64,000 bases of DNA from Blastopirellula sp. J2-11 (GTDB taxonomy: Bacteria; Planctomycetota; Planctomycetia; Pirellulales; Pirellulaceae): positions 6,324,001 through 6,388,000 of the forward strand of contig NZ_CP097384.1 of the NCBI RefSeq assembly GCF_024584705.1, in the 5' to 3' direction. The position numbers were made by a program, and so were the translations under genes. The notes under the pieces are model-generated. The model saw only the letters and a list, made by a program, of their open reading frames with translations. It ran no database searches and was not told the origin of the DNA. Within the stretch, counting starts at the first letter, position 1. Every line of letters starts with the position of its first letter. This document shows positions 19,250-27,200 of this stretch, in pieces.

Positions 19250-19935
19250 CGCGTCTCCTGTGCGGGTGAGGCGTTCCGACAAGTCCACGGCGCCGGACCT
19301 TGCACCAAGCTTTTTCCCAGTAACAAATAGCGTCTCTGGCGCTCATAGTAACCGCGCGGCTCGCGATAACTGGCCGCCATCGAGATGATCGCGGCAATGA
19401 TCCGTCGCGGCATTTCAGGCGGAGCGACAGCGATTGGCTGATCGGGCGAAGTCGCGCGTCCGCCGGCCGAGTAGGCGGCCTGATAGAGGCATCCCCAGAG
19501 AGAGATGCGTTTTACTTGTTTGTCGATGCGGCGGATCGCCAGCAAGCCTTCTTCACTGGGACGGGCAATCCATTGCACCACAGGCGCTAAATGAAACGCT
19601 TCGCCGTCAGGATCGTCGCCTAGCGCGTCATGAATCGCCAGCACCGACCACCATAATGATCGACGTAGCGGCAACGCAGCGGCCAGAAACTTGCGGGCGG
19701 CGGCGTCCAACTCCTTCGCCAATAGGCGCTCGATATAGATCATCGGCGCCAATGTCGGCGTCAACAAGCTGCGAGCTTCGTACGACAACTGCAACTTGTA
19801 ACGCTGGCAAATTTCGACCGCTGTCGCATCCCCGCGCAACGGGCTCAGCGGCGCAGCTGCCGGCGACGGAGTCGCCGCATGTTTTGCATGCGAGCCGTGG
19901 CGACAATCGTGTTTGGGGAACGGTCGAGATTTCAT
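19246..19935 (-). CDS. Unknown protein, paralogue of the following gene
   Basis: 229 residues starting at the ATG at 19935. The first 30 residues are His/Pro/Ala-rich and probably disordered. From about residue 40 it aligns with the 190-residue product encoded next: LWWSVLAIHDALGDDPDG corresponds to VWWGLLCIWESLRPVAHP there. The C-terminal part is Arg-rich (SYREPRGYYERQRRYLL) and may contact nucleic acid or acidic protein, for example the Asp-rich tail encoded in the same operon; that is speculation. It is translationally coupled to the next gene by a 4-base overlap. No enzymatic motif is seen. Confidence 0.7.
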   Translation of the reverse strand: MKSRPFPKHDCRHGSHAKHAATPSPAAAPLSPLRGDATAVEICQRYKLQLSYEARSLLTPTLAPMIYIERLLAKELDAAARKFLAAALPLRRSLWWSVLAIHDALGDDPDGEAFHLAPVVQWIARPSEEGLLAIRRIDKQVKRISLWGCLYQAAYSAGGRATSPDQPIAVAPPEMPRRIIAAIISMAASYREPRGYYERQRRYLLLGKSLVQGPAPWTCRNASPAQETR

Positions 19936-19949
19936 GACGAATCACTTTA

Positions 19950-20522
19950 TTAGTTGATGTTTACCAACGCGCCTTCCATGGTGATCATCCCATCGCCGGT
20001 CACTTCAATTGTCGGAGCTTCGAGCGAGATCGCGGCTGGAGTTACTTCAAACGAACCATCCGCCGCTTCTAGCACGTGTCCCGCCGCCGTAATAGATCGC
20101 ATCGAATCGTCGACCACTTCCGTAATTCCTTCCGGAGTAATCGAAAGCATAATATCCGCAACTTTAAAGACGATCGACTCTGGCGTCATCATAATGCTGG
20201 CTCCCTCGCCAACCGGCCCGACGCTGATCGTGATCTCTTCCGGCGTCATGGCGATTTGCGCGCCGGCCATCGGCGCTCCAACGACTTGCTTAATCGTTCC
20301 CATTTCACCGGCCGAGATGCAGATGGTGTTCGACTCTTCACCACCGGCGACAGCAATCATGCCGGTGCCGCTGACCATCTGCACGTTGGTCTCGCCGTTG
20401 ATGGTCACTGTGCCAGCATCGCCAGAGGCGACCAGATCCAGACCATAACCGCGCGATTCGAGGAAAATTCCGCCATAAGCACAGACGGTATGAGTGCCCC
20501 AGAGCGTTTCATTTCGATTCAT
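19950..20522 (-). CDS. Beta-solenoid-like protein, possible spike extension
   Basis: 190 residues from the ATG at 20522; a 24-residue upstream extension is possible but less likely. The whole chain consists of short beta-strand repeats with alternating hydrophobic residues and Gly/Asp turns: TVTINGETNVQMVSG, ITISVGPVGEGASIMMTPES, IEVTGDGMITMEGAL. The pattern resembles the C-terminal needle of phage gp5/VgrG proteins and DUF2345-type extensions. It could trimerise into a separate shaft segment between VgrG and PAAR. The fold is inferred from strand periodicity only. It is short of Cys, Trp and Lys, as expected for such needles. It lies 14 bases before the gene at 19935. Confidence 0.6.
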   Translation of the reverse strand: MNRNETLWGTHTVCAYGGIFLESRGYGLDLVASGDAGTVTINGETNVQMVSGTGMIAVAGGEESNTICISAGEMGTIKQVVGAPMAGAQIAMTPEEITISVGPVGEGASIMMTPESIVFKVADIMLSITPEGITEVVDDSMRSITAAGHVLEAADGSFEVTPAAISLEAPTIEVTGDGMITMEGALVNIN

Positions 20523-20699
20523 ATCATCATTCTCATTTTCAAGCGATTCGTGCCATAGAGCGGTACTATCCTCTCCTGGCGGAGATTGCCGCAACGAAGT
20601 CTCTCAGCCGGTAGTTGGGCGTCATGCGATGCTCTGACTTGGTACTAAGCGGCTTTACGCTTCAGCCCTTGGACCGGCTGAAAACGGCGCCGCGCATGT

Positions 20700-22211
20700 C
20701 TAGTCTTGTTTGAGTTTGGGACCGTTATATCGCTCCGGTTGTTGATCTTCGCCTCCGTCATCGTCTCCACCGCCGTCGTCGTCTCCGCCTCCATCGTCGT
20801 CTCCACCTCCATCGTCGTCTCCACCTCCGTCATCGTCTCCACCTCCGTCATCGTCTCCACCTCCGTCATCGTCTCCACCTCCGTCATCGTCTCCACCTCC
20901 GTCATCGTCTCCACCTCCGTCATCGTCTCCGCCTCCATCGTCGTCTCCACCTCCGTCGTCGTCTCCGCCGCCGTCGTCGTCTCCGCCGCCGTCGTCGTCT
21001 CCACCTCCGTCGTCGTCTCCGCCGCCGTCGTCGTCTCCGCCGCCGTCGTCGTCTCCGCCGCCGTCGTCGTCTCCGCCGCCGTCGTCGTCTCCGCCACCGT
21101 CGTCGTCTCCACCGCCGTCGTCGTCTCCGCCGCCGTCGTCGTCTCCACCGCCGTCGTCGTCTCCACCGCCGTCGTCGTCTCCACCGCCGTCGTCGTCTCC
21201 ACCGCCGTCGTCGTCTCCGCCGCCGTCGTCGTCTCCACCGCCATCGTCGTCTCCACCGCCATCGTCGTCCTCTTCTTCCCCATCTGGTTCCGCATCGTCG
21301 TCTCCCAGATCATCCTCTTCTTCTGGATCGGCATCATCTTCTTCTTCGTCGCCGGCAAATTCGTCGTCTTCGTCTTCGCCCCCTTCCATTTCTTCCAGGT
21401 TCATTTCGCCGCCGCCAGCTCGGTCCATCACTCGCAGCAAGGTTTCTTCTCCTTCCGCCGTGATCAGAATTCCCCAACCTGTGGGGATTGTCGCCGGGTT
21501 GACGAGCCGTGTTTCTACCTCAGCGCCGTTGCGCGCGGCTGACTCAGCTGCGTTGGCCAGGGCGTTTTTCTTCTCTAGCGCCATAATGATGCCGTAGAGC
21601 AGTTGCGAAACATGCGTGCCGATCGTCACATACAAATGCGGTACACGATCCGAATCTTGATCAGAACTGCTGCTATCGCTGTCGCTAGAGCTTTCGTCTT
21701 CGGTCCCCTCGTACTTGGGATATTTGAAGTGCACGCCCAGCTGATACAGCATATTGGTGGCGACCACCGCAACGCTAAGGACGCGCAGCGCATTTTCGAC
21801 GACGGCTCCGGTAGGTTGAAACTCTTCGTTCCCGGCTTCGATCGCGCGCTCTTCGACCGCAGACATCCAAAGCGGTGGTCGAATAAAGAGCGGGCGCGCC
21901 GTCGTTTTAATTTCATTGGCGCGCGTGAACTCTGCGCAAGGGCCGCCATACGAGGCGCCCATCTTTTGCCCCATATAGAGATCGCTTTGCCCGAACACGC
22001 CGTTGATCAGCGCGCCCAAGATGCTCGTTCCCAGCTTGTTCAACAAGAACGAGGGATCCACCACCGTGGTTTGACGGCTTCCAAAAAACGTATCGGCGAT
22101 CTGACCGTAGGTGCCTGAGTCATCCGCGCCGATCGTGCACTTGAACTCACCCGGCCCAAAGCCGAAGAAGTCCTTCAGCGCGGTTTCTGTGGTATCGACC
22201 CAATCGGACAT
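20700..22211 (-). CDS. Protein with a (Asp3-Gly3)28 acidic tail, VgrG cassette
   Basis: 503 residues from the ATG at 22211. Residues 1-170 are a globular domain of no family I recognise, with LLNKLGTSILGALINGVFG and YMGQKMGASYGGPCAEF. A Ser/Asp stretch follows, then a second globular block to about residue 270 (VPHLYVTIGTHVSQLLYGIIMALEK). From residue 275 the chain is acidic, and residues 315-485 are 28 perfect DDDGGG hexapeptides plus a final DDD. The last 18 residues are GEDQQPERYNGPKL-like and basic at the end. The tail is likely disordered and could bind Ca2+ or other cations; it does not follow the RTX nonapeptide. It starts 32 bases after vgrG. Confidence 0.75.
   Translation of the reverse strand: MSDWVDTTETALKDFFGFGPGEFKCTIGADDSGTYGQIADTFFGSRQTTVVDPSFLLNKLGTSILGALINGVFGQSDLYMGQKMGASYGGPCAEFTRANEIKTTARPLFIRPPLWMSAVEERAIEAGNEEFQPTGAVVENALRVLSVAVVATNMLYQLGVHFKYPKYEGTEDESSSDSDSSSSDQDSDRVPHLYVTIGTHVSQLLYGIIMALEKKNALANAAESAARNGAEVETRLVNPATIPTGWGILITAEGEETLLRVMDRAGGGEMNLEEMEGGEDEDDEFAGDEEEDDADPEEEDDLGDDDAEPDGEEEDDDGGGDDDGGGDDDGGGDDDGGGDDDGGGDDDGGGDDDGGGDDDGGGDDDGGGDDDGGGDDDGGGDDDGGGDDDGGGDDDGGGDDDGGGDDDGGGDDDGGGDDDGGGDDDGGGDDDGGGDDDGGGDDDGGGDDDGGGDDDGGGDDDGGGDDDGGGDDDGGGDDDGGGDDDGGEDQQPERYNGPKLKQD
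20757..21269. repeat. 18-bp coding minisatellite, 28.5 units
   Basis: 28 tandem 18-base units plus a half unit encode DDDGGG on the minus strand. The units are not identical in DNA: Asp alternates GAC/GAT and Gly alternates GGA/GGC/GGT, with runs of the same variant (for example five consecutive units near 20825-20930). Every difference I see is synonymous. The track is frame-neutral (18 divisible by 3), so expansions and contractions would keep the reading frame. Confidence 0.95.
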
Positions 22212-22243
22212 TGCAACTCTTTCTCTCGGAAAAGGGGCGGCTG

Positions 22244-23953
22244 TTAAAGCAGCGCTCCGTTGAGTTTGTAGTGCTTGGTCGGCGTGTATTGGTAGCGATA
22301 GCTTTCCGTGTTATCGACCGCTTGCCGCTCGGAGTGAACTTGCGTGTATTCGTGTCCCGGCACGTCGTGAAACACGATCGCATTGAAGTTCTTCAAGGGA
22401 TCGCCTTGGAAGATGCACGATTTGACGCCGCCCATCTGCCGGTTCAACGGCAACTCTAACGGCGGCATGTTCGTCGAGTTGTAGACGCTGCCGACGATGA
22501 TCGGGCGATCGGGATCTCCCTCTTCAAACGCGACGATCACTTCGTGCCCGATCCGGGGCCAGAAGAAAGCGCCCCACCGCGGTCCGGCCCAGACCTGGCC
22601 GACGCGAATCCAGCACGACGCGGCTTCGTTCTCGATGTCGCTCCGATCCCACGGAAATTTGACCTTCACCCGACCATACTTGTCGATGAAGATTTCTTCC
22701 TTCTCAGGACCCACGACGCGAGCCGATTGCATGCCGCAAATCTTTGGCTTGGCGACCGTCAATTGCGGGCGAAACTGCACCGCTTTCGGTTGACAAATGA
22801 AGCGGTTTTCGTATTGCAGATCGGTTCCGAGCGACGCGTCATGCGAACGATAGTTCACGTCGACTTTGGCGTCGTGCTCGACTTCTAACAATTGATAGTC
22901 GTCATCGCCGTTGGCGTGACGCATCAGCGAGAATAAATAGCCCGGCGTCAGCCGCGGGATATCGCTTTTGCCTTGGCAGCGCACCGCGGTCGTCGCAATT
23001 CGCTGAGCGTCGAGCTTGGCCGAAACCGTCCCCGCATCCTGCGTTTTACCAAGTTCGTCACTTTGATCGCCGCCGCCGCCGTTCACGTCATCAAACCAGC
23101 CGGCGTAGCCTGACGGATAGATATAGACCTCGCGCTGCGGGTCGGGCAAGTCGCTAACCGCGTGCAGATCATGTTCGGCTGTGCCGCATTTGACTTTCTT
23201 CACCACGACTGCGGAAGCGTCGAGATCTTGGCCGGTCATTTGAAACGCGATGTCACGCAGCGCCACATTTTTGGAGGTGATCTGCTGTTCGCGGCGCCAC
23301 CAGTAGATGCGATTTTCGGGCCGGACGCCGCCGATGACCGATTCGTAGATCAACGCACTAATCCCATTGATCGGAATCTGGCTGACCGTCTGGTCGCACA
23401 TGAACAGTTTGTGTTTCTCTTTTTCGTGCTTGAAGTGAAAATAAATTCCCTCTTCTTCCATCAGACGCAGCACGAAATCGAGATCCGATTCTTCGTACTG
23501 CACCAGATAGTCACGGTAGGGATACTTCGATTTCAAATTGAAGTCGACGTCGTACCCTTTGAAGACTTCCTGCAGAACCTCGGGGACCGTCATCCGCTGG
23601 AAGATCCGACAGTTGCGCGTCAGCCCCATCAACCAATGCTTGGGAGCGAGCGTCGCTTCGTACTGCGTAAACTGATCGTCGCGACTCACTTCGGCAAATG
23701 TCGTAAAGATGCCGTGAAAGTAGCGCGGGCCCAAACCAAAGGGATCGTCGAGCGTCACCGTAGCGGCTTTGCCCAAGACCTTGGAAAAATCGATGTCGCC
23801 GCTGGGGTCGCCCAACAACGTCAGTTGAAACTCGTACAGCGCACTGACCGACTCACGCCCCTGAAAGGCCGAGATCGCCAGAGTTTGCGGCCCCAAAGGG
23901 GTTTCGACACGAAGCGGGCGATTCGATGCGTCAAACAGATCTGAGAGATCCAC
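22244..23953 (-). CDS. VgrG-type spike protein
   Basis: Trimeric spike of type VI secretion or related contractile injection systems. I take the GTG at 23953 as start because GGGGA lies 8 bases upstream, giving 569 residues that begin directly with the domain; an open frame to 24088 has no plausible protein content. Residues about 20-390 form the gp27-like Rhs/VgrG domain (ETPLGPQTLAISAFQGRE, YEESDLDFVLRLMEEEGIYF). Residues about 415-500 form the gp5 OB fold with the classic signatures DKYGRVKVKFPWDR, SCWIRVGQVWAGPRWGAFF and PRIGHEVIVAFEEGDPDRPI. It ends soon after the OB fold, so no needle or toxin domain is attached; the shaft may be supplied by the solenoid protein at 19950-20522. It is the first gene of a seven-gene minus-strand run. 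Confidence 0.9.
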   Translation of the reverse strand: MDLSDLFDASNRPLRVETPLGPQTLAISAFQGRESVSALYEFQLTLLGDPSGDIDFSKVLGKAATVTLDDPFGLGPRYFHGIFTTFAEVSRDDQFTQYEATLAPKHWLMGLTRNCRIFQRMTVPEVLQEVFKGYDVDFNLKSKYPYRDYLVQYEESDLDFVLRLMEEEGIYFHFKHEKEKHKLFMCDQTVSQIPINGISALIYESVIGGVRPENRIYWWRREQQITSKNVALRDIAFQMTGQDLDASAVVVKKVKCGTAEHDLHAVSDLPDPQREVYIYPSGYAGWFDDVNGGGGDQSDELGKTQDAGTVSAKLDAQRIATTAVRCQGKSDIPRLTPGYLFSLMRHANGDDDYQLLEVEHDAKVDVNYRSHDASLGTDLQYENRFICQPKAVQFRPQLTVAKPKICGMQSARVVGPEKEEIFIDKYGRVKVKFPWDRSDIENEAASCWIRVGQVWAGPRWGAFFWPRIGHEVIVAFEEGDPDRPIIVGSVYNSTNMPPLELPLNRQMGGVKSCIFQGDPLKNFNAIVFHDVPGHEYTQVHSERQAVDNTESYRYQYTPTKHYKLNGALL

Positions 23954-24270
23954 GAGCTCATTCCCCAACAAAAACCAGTTGCTAGCACGTCTTCTGCTTC
24001 GGCATTTCGACCCCTTTATGTTCGCCGCACGTGGAGAAAACGCCACGAATAACCTCGCGGCCTGCGTAGACCACAACAAATACAACAACCGTGCGAATCA
24101 CAGCAGCCGCAACCACTGTCGCGACTGCAGCGATTTTCCCAATTGCGACAAATAGCGGCGATTTAAACTTCTACGAGAAGAATGCGGGAAGTCGTTTGCC
24201 CCTCGGAAACGTTGATGTAGAGTTGCATGGTTTATTTCTGCAACATCCACTGAGGCGAAACGGCAACGTC
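23954..24270. promoter_or_regulatory. Divergent control region between vgrG and the caspase gene
   Basis: 317 bases separate the vgrG GTG and the ATG at 24271 and must hold promoters for both arms of the cassette. The plus-strand frame is open through part of it from a GTG at 24091, but the encoded 60 residues show no conserved character, so I treat it as leader. No clear -35/-10 pair or operator was found by eye. Confidence 0.4.
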
Positions 24271-27200
24271 ATGACTCGAAGCCGCAATACCCAAGCAAAT
24301 TCCAATTCGCCATCCCGCGGGGAACAGGGCGACCAACAGCGCTGGCACGCTTTCGATGCGCCGCGCCGCCACCAGTGGAAACGGTTGCAATTGCCGTTGG
24401 CGATTGCGCTGCTTTGCGGATTCGTGCTGGTCATCTTGTGGGCCAGCAGTTGGTTGCGTCCGCCGCGACCGACGCGTTTCATCTTGGCAGGCGCCGGATA
24501 CGAAACCAATCTTTCTGTTCCGCACAATGCGCTCGGTTGGAATGTCCTAGTCGATTTGCAGGGGGTCTCAAACGACGCCCAGACGCAGCGCTATTGGGGA
24601 CATCGCTTGCTGCGCAGCGGCGACGGACCGCAGCGCATGCAAATTGGTTGGCGCCCCAGCCTGGAAGGCGTAGAGGAAAACAACGTCGTACTGATGCTGA
24701 CCGGGCATGGATTTATCGGTGAAAAAGGGCCCGCATTGTTGCCGGAACATGTCGACCTGACAAAGCGTCCGGAAACGATCAACATTGTCGATGTCATCGC
24801 CGACTTGCAGAAACTGCCTGAACAAACCAACAAGCTGTTGATTATCGACACCTGTCGAACCATCGTCGCTCCCCAGTTGGGCTTGTTAACGAACAGCTTC
24901 TCGTCGTCGTTACGCGACATGGATGAAGAGATTCGTAAAGTGCCGAACCTTTCGGTGGTGGTCGCCGCTGACGTCGATCAGCAAGCTTGGAACTTTTTCC
25001 AGCAGCGTCGCACCGCGTTAGGGCACTACGTGATTGAAGGACTTCGCGGCGCGATCATCGATGATGACGACGACGGGCGGATCGACGCAGCCGAATTGTT
25101 CCGTTACGTCGACAAGGAGCTGATGCAATTCGCCGCCGCCAATCACAACCGTCGACAAAGCGTCCTGATGTTGCCGACCGGTAATGACGGATCGCAGCGG
25201 GCCGACGAATTTGATCTAGGCGTGTTGCGTCCCGGTTATGAACCGTCGAAGAGTCCCACCCCTATCGCGTCGAGCCAATGGGAATGGATGAACGAGTTTT
25301 GGCAACAACAGCAGACCTTGTCCCAAGCGCAACCGTCGGTGTTGCGATATTCGCCGCATGCTTGGCGGCGCTATCAAGAAACATTGTTGCGGATGGAGTC
25401 GTTGCTGATCGCCGGCGACATCGCCAACGCATCGCGACTGCGCAGTTCAGCCTCGGAGCTGGCCTCTGCGTTTGAGAGCCGCCGACGAATGCCGCTGCAA
25501 TCGCAGGACTTGTCCCTTTCGTGGCGAACAGCAGCCGGTTGGTTTCAACCAACGCCGGCGGTCGTCACTTCGGCGGCGACTCTATTGACGTCAACGGCGC
25601 CGCAAGACGTTCGCGCGACGTACGATCAAGCGGCGCAACAACAGATCGCCAACGGCGTCTCTGAAGCGGCGTTCTCCGACGCATTGCGTCGCGAACTGCT
25701 GCTTCGCGCCGCCGAAGATCCAATTCACCAATTGGCGAAAAACTGGCAAGTAATTCGCTCGATTGGTCAGTCCAACGAGACGGGGCCAACCGAACTGGTC
25801 TTCGTTGATCTGCTCTGCCAACAAATTGATATGAAATCCATGTCGCCGGCGGATGCGGAAGTGGTCGGCAGCGCCATCAAGACGAACCTGCTGGCCGAAC
25901 AAGCCGCGGCGGCGGCGGCGACTTGGAGCGCGGCGTTCGCATCGCGCGTTGGCGCGGCTGATTTAGAACGCCGTATCGGCCAAGACTACCTGTTTATCGA
26001 CTCGGCGGCTCGTTTGAAGGCGGTCGCACAAATCAACTCGGCGTCCAAGGCCTATGCGTCGATCATGAATGACGTCGCCGTTTTGAATCGTGCAACCGAA
26101 GCGCGTAATCACGCTTTGGCGGAACTCCCTTTCTACAACCATTGGACGATCGCGACTCCGCCTGAATCGGGCGGTGAGGGCTTGCAGATCCAAGTGATGA
26201 AATTGTGGCAATCGGCCCATGATCTGGATGACCAGTTAAACAGTGCGGCGGCGGCGACTTCGGCGACGCCGGAGATGTTGTCGAAGCTCACCGCGTTAAC
26301 GACCGAGGTCGAGCAACAACGTTTGGAATTGAAAAAGCAGAACGAACAAGAGCAGAGCTCCGCTTTTGTCGCGGATCCCAGCGAGTCGCTTCGTCGTTTG
26401 AGCCGCGCCATGTTGTTGCCGGCGACTGACTCCGAATCGCGCCGCAAGTTGCTGATCGCCTGCATCGACGCAACCGGCGCCGAAATTTCTCGCGGCCAGC
26501 AACCGGCGCCCTCGATCGAGCAGCAAGAAAAGTTCGCCAAAATCGATGCGGCTCGAGCCGGACATCTGTCGCTGGCGAAATTTGGCGATACGTGGTACGA
26601 CCAACTGAGCGGATCGCGCGATGACGCTTTCGCGATGACCAGCCATCGGTTGGAAGTCTTTGGCGTCGAACAGTTGTGGCGCGAGACGATCGGCAAGATC
26701 GGCGGCGATTATGCCCAAAAATGGCGCGAGCTGATCCAGTTGAACACCAACATTGATCGCGACGACATGGACCTAGTGATGATCGATCGCATCGCATCGC
26801 AGTCTCGCATCATTCCCAGCGTCGTGTTGGCCGTTGACGACGACGCTCGTGAAGCGCGCCAGGCGACATTGGCCGCGGCGGCGCTGCAATTCGCCCACCG
26901 TGCCTGGAATGAACACTGGGATGATCAAGGCCAAGTTCCTTACTACCTCCGCGCCGCTCGATTGTTAACGGCCGACGCCGTTCGCTTCGCGCTGCATCCG
27001 CAGAAGGCGACGCAGGAAGCGGCGCCCTGGCAAAAAGCAGGCGACTTTGCGATCACTTCGCTTCCGCTACGAAATTGGACGACAGAATCGACCGAGTCGT
27101 ATCACTTTGATTTGACGATTGTCGGCGAGAACCCGCCCAACGGCGTTCCCCGCTTTGGATTCTCCACCAACGGCCTGTTGCGCTTGGCGGTGGATGATGA

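Noticed and set aside
20757-21269. CRISPR array or RTX calcium repeats
   Set aside because: Contiguous units without spacers, coding in phase; the hexapeptide does not fit the RTX nonapeptide GGxGxDxUx.
20645-21542. Long frames on both strands across the Asp/Gly repeat (TTAVE-type and VVVSTS-type repeats)
   Set aside because: They are frame-shifted or antisense readings of the same 18-base repeat; only the minus-strand DDDGGG frame continues into non-repetitive protein with a ribosome binding site.
23954-24088. 45-residue N-terminal extension of VgrG
   Set aside because: VgrG domains start at the residue encoded just after the GTG at 23953, which has a good GGGGA site.
24091-24270. 60-residue N-terminal extension of the caspase protein from a GTG
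   Set aside because: No conserved character; the ATG at 24271 gives a short basic tail before the membrane segment, matching the architecture of the paralogue at 29169.
17850-24270. Complete type VI secretion system
   Set aside because: Only spike components are present; no tube, sheath, baseplate, membrane complex or ClpV gene is found in the window.
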